Source of the DNA: Prunus persica
Taxonomy: Eukaryota; Streptophyta; Magnoliopsida; Rosales; Rosaceae
DNA length: 64,000 nucleotides
Direction of reading: 5' to 3'
Assembly (NCBI RefSeq): GCF_000346465.2
Contig: NC_034013.1
Coordinates: 2,057,865-2,121,864 of the forward strand
How positions within the stretch are numbered: position 1 is the stretch's first letter; each line of letters opens with the position of its first letter. Below, in pieces: positions 61,925 through 64,000 of this stretch. The notes below the pieces were generated by a model. It was not told where the DNA came from. It saw only the letters and a program-made list of their open reading frames with translations, and did not search any database. Position numbers and translations under genes: made by a program.

Positions 61925-64000
61925 TCATATCAAATCTGCAACGTTCGTCGGCATTTCATCAATCTGGGTGCTGTAGTGCTGTTCAATGTCTCTTAAGATC
62001 TTTATATCATCGCTTTTGACAAAGTTTATTGCCACACCCTACAAAATACCAAATTGTGATTAAAACTTGCAAACATAAAGCTAATAAACAATAATCAGCA
62101 AAACATACTTACAAATGCACTTGCATAAGAATCAGAATACATGCATACCTGGCGCCCAAAACGACCAGAACGACCAATCCGATGAATATACAGCTCTCGA
62201 GTGTTTGGAAGATCAAAATTGATAACCAAGGAAACCTGAAAAAGGGGGAATAACACCAAAATAATAATTAGAAAATCAGTGTCTGTCTACGTATAACATG
62301 GTAATTGCTATTAATACCAGAACGAAGGAGAAATTAGAAGCAATGTCATGAAGAGAGTTAAGATTAATCTGATGGTTGTTAGACAATTAGAAAGGAAAAA
62401 AAAAAATTTAACTTACCTGCTGAAATCAAGGCCTCGTGCCCAAACATCTGTTGTGATGAGGACACGAGAATTGCCACTGTGCAACTCTTGGGTAATAGCA
62501 TCTCTCTCCTTCTGAGGCATGTCTCCATGCATTGAAGACACAGTAAAGTTGTTACTCCTCAACTTTTCGGAGAGCCTTCGTTTTGTGTTGCAGAAAATTG
62601 AAGGAAGTTGAGGTTCCACCCCAAAACCAATTGGCAATGGGGGGAGTAGCCCAACTCCTTATAAACTCAGGCTAGGTCCCTTAACATTTCAATGTGGGAC
62701 AAACACTCTCAACACGCCCCCGCACGTGTGGTGAACTTTTAAGCCTAACACGTGGACAACACATATTGGGTGACGTGGGAGCACGTGTGGCCGTTGGGCC
62801 CAACACGTGAAGCCTTGCTCTGATACCATGAAGGAAGTTGAGGTTCCACCCCAAAACCAATTGGCAATGGGGGGAGTAACCCAACTCCTTATAAGCCCTT
62901 GCTAGGTTTCTCAACTTTCCAATGTGGGACTCTTTACCTTCACATTCTCACACGCCCCCGCACGTGTGGCGAATTTTCAAGCCTAACACGTGGACAACAC
63001 ATTTTGGGTGACGTGGAGCACGTGTGGCCGTTGGGCTTTCACACGTAGGCAACCCGCTCTGATACCATGAAGGAAGTTGAGGTTCCACCCCAAAACCAAT
63101 TGGCAATGGGGGGAGTAGCCCAACTCCTTATAAACTCAGGCTAGGTCCCTTAACATTTCAATGTGGGACAAACACTCTCAACAAAAATAACAGCTTGTGT
63201 AATTGTAAGAGTCTCATAGAGATCACATAATGTATCAAACTTCCACTCTTCTCTTTCAATCGAGACGAAAAATTGCTTGATTCCCTCCAAAGTCAATTCA
63301 TCACGTTTGACAAGTATCCTCACAGGGTCAGTCATAAACTTGTTGGTCACCTCCAATATTTCATGAGGAAGTGTAGCAGAAACTAAGCAAACCTGCAAAA
63401 ATAAATTACAACTGAATTCAGACAAACATACGTATAGTTTCGAACAAAGTCTGGGAACAAGGTACAGAAAAAAACCTACTTCGTTGACGTGATCTGGTTT
63501 ATGTTTAGACTAGAAGAAAATTTTACAAGACAAAGATAACTGATACAAGTAAGAAAAGAATGCTATTGGTTAACTGGTTAAACACTATTAAATCTATGAA
63601 TTTAAATTGGTTAACTCTTATTGTATTGAGATGCTTTGTCAATAATACTGAAGACATATTATAGGGCATTAGTCAACGAACAAAGGAATCTCTCAAACTC
63701 ACAAAAGCAAATGAGGGGACTAGACTAGTACTAATAAGAGATTAATGGAAGAGAAAGAAAACCTGGAGCTCAGGTGGAAGATATCGGTAGACATCGTAAA
63801 TCTGATCCTTGAATACTCTACTTAACATCTCATCAGACTCGTCCTGAAAAACCAAACCAAGGTTAAGAAAATTAAGAACCTAAAACATAAAGGGAAATTA
63901 ATTAAGGAAGAAGAAGAGAAGGTGTGAGAAACTTACGGGAACTAATAATTTAATGGCTCGAGTTCGCAGAGTTCTCCTCTTGATCATGTCAAAGACTCTA
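61925..64000 (-). pseudogene. eIF4A-III-like DEAD-box helicase interrupted by a TRIM element (5' end beyond window)
   Basis: Exons on the minus strand: 64000-63937 (partial; [19 protein letters not shown]), 63843-63763 ([20 protein letters not shown]), 63392-62417 ([13 protein letters not shown]...; interrupted by a 585-bp insertion at 62599-63183), 62235-62149 ([17 protein letters not shown]) and 62038-61925 (ending MPTNVADLI and stop). Without the insertion and its target duplication, the third exon is 386 bp. One base is missing near 62425, where GLD is followed by FSR instead of VQQ, so the frame is also shifted. The rest of helicase domain 2 is well preserved, which suggests recent inactivation. 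Only the first exon's end lies in the window. Confidence 0.9.
62599..63183 (-). mobile_element. TRIM-type retrotransposon, concatemeric (three LTRs, two internal regions)
   Basis: Terminal repeats at 62599-62714 and 63068-63183 (116 bp each) look identical. A diverged third copy lies at 62829-62952. Read on the minus strand each starts TGTTGAGAGTG or similar and ends CA. Next to the 63068 and 62829 repeats is TGGTATCAGAGC, the primer-binding site for initiator tRNA-Met. Internal regions are only about 114 bp and non-coding. A 5-bp target duplication AAAAT flanks the element (62594-62598 and 63184-63188). It sits inside an eIF4A-III-like exon. Confidence 0.92.

Overview
This is nuclear DNA from a flowering plant. 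The genes are intron-rich with GT-AG junctions, intergenic DNA is AT-rich, and the content is plant-specific: a TIR-NB-LRR immune receptor, a DUR3-type urea transporter, a class II formin and a GH31 heteroglycan glucosidase. The mobile elements are CACTA, Mutator-like, TRIM and pararetroviral remnants. Gene structure and repeat flavour suggest a woody eudicot, perhaps Rosaceae (Prunus-like), but this is inference.

Layout. 1-1507 is the end of a CACTA transposon. 1511-3116 holds three tandem copies of a ~530 bp repeat. 3330-4020 is a scrambled copy of part of the glucosidase gene. 4510-6600 is a broken, intron-containing copy of the snoRNP protein gene NOP56, cut off where a ~150 bp-arm inverted repeat begins (6602-7008). 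The heteroglycan glucosidase gene (HGL1-like, minus strand, 22793 to 7671) has 23 exons that I could join in phase into a 1066-codon frame, despite LINE and copia debris in its introns. 22794-24948 is repeat-rich: a 206-bp duplication, a foldback element and minisatellites. A complete TIR-NB-LRR gene lies at 24949-28795 (five exons, 1104 aa). 30155-33034 has two long-TIR Mutator-like elements on either side of a fragment of a CWC25-type splicing factor gene. DUR3 (33404-37235, plus, nine exons, 724 aa) converges on an FH14-like formin gene (47494 to 38129, minus, 17 exons), whose polyproline exon holds a 100-base assembly gap and local frame breaks.

The last 16 kb (48-64 kb) is a gene graveyard. 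It holds a putative 2-kb Mutator-like element, an hAT transposase fragment fused to a piece of formin exon, an endogenous caulimovirid fragment, many fragments of nicastrin in both orientations, and two eIF4A-III-like copies in tandem. One eIF4A-III copy has lost its 3' half by deletion. The other carries a concatemeric TRIM retrotransposon inside an exon plus a one-base frameshift.

The four apparently functional genes (HGL1, TNL, DUR3, FH14) have unrelated roles: cytosolic glucan turnover, immunity, urea uptake, and actin/microtubule organisation. I saw no operon-like or pathway cluster. The most interesting material is structural: duplications, gene-fragment shuffling and the promoter-bearing inverted repeat. 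I found no convincing wholly new biological system.
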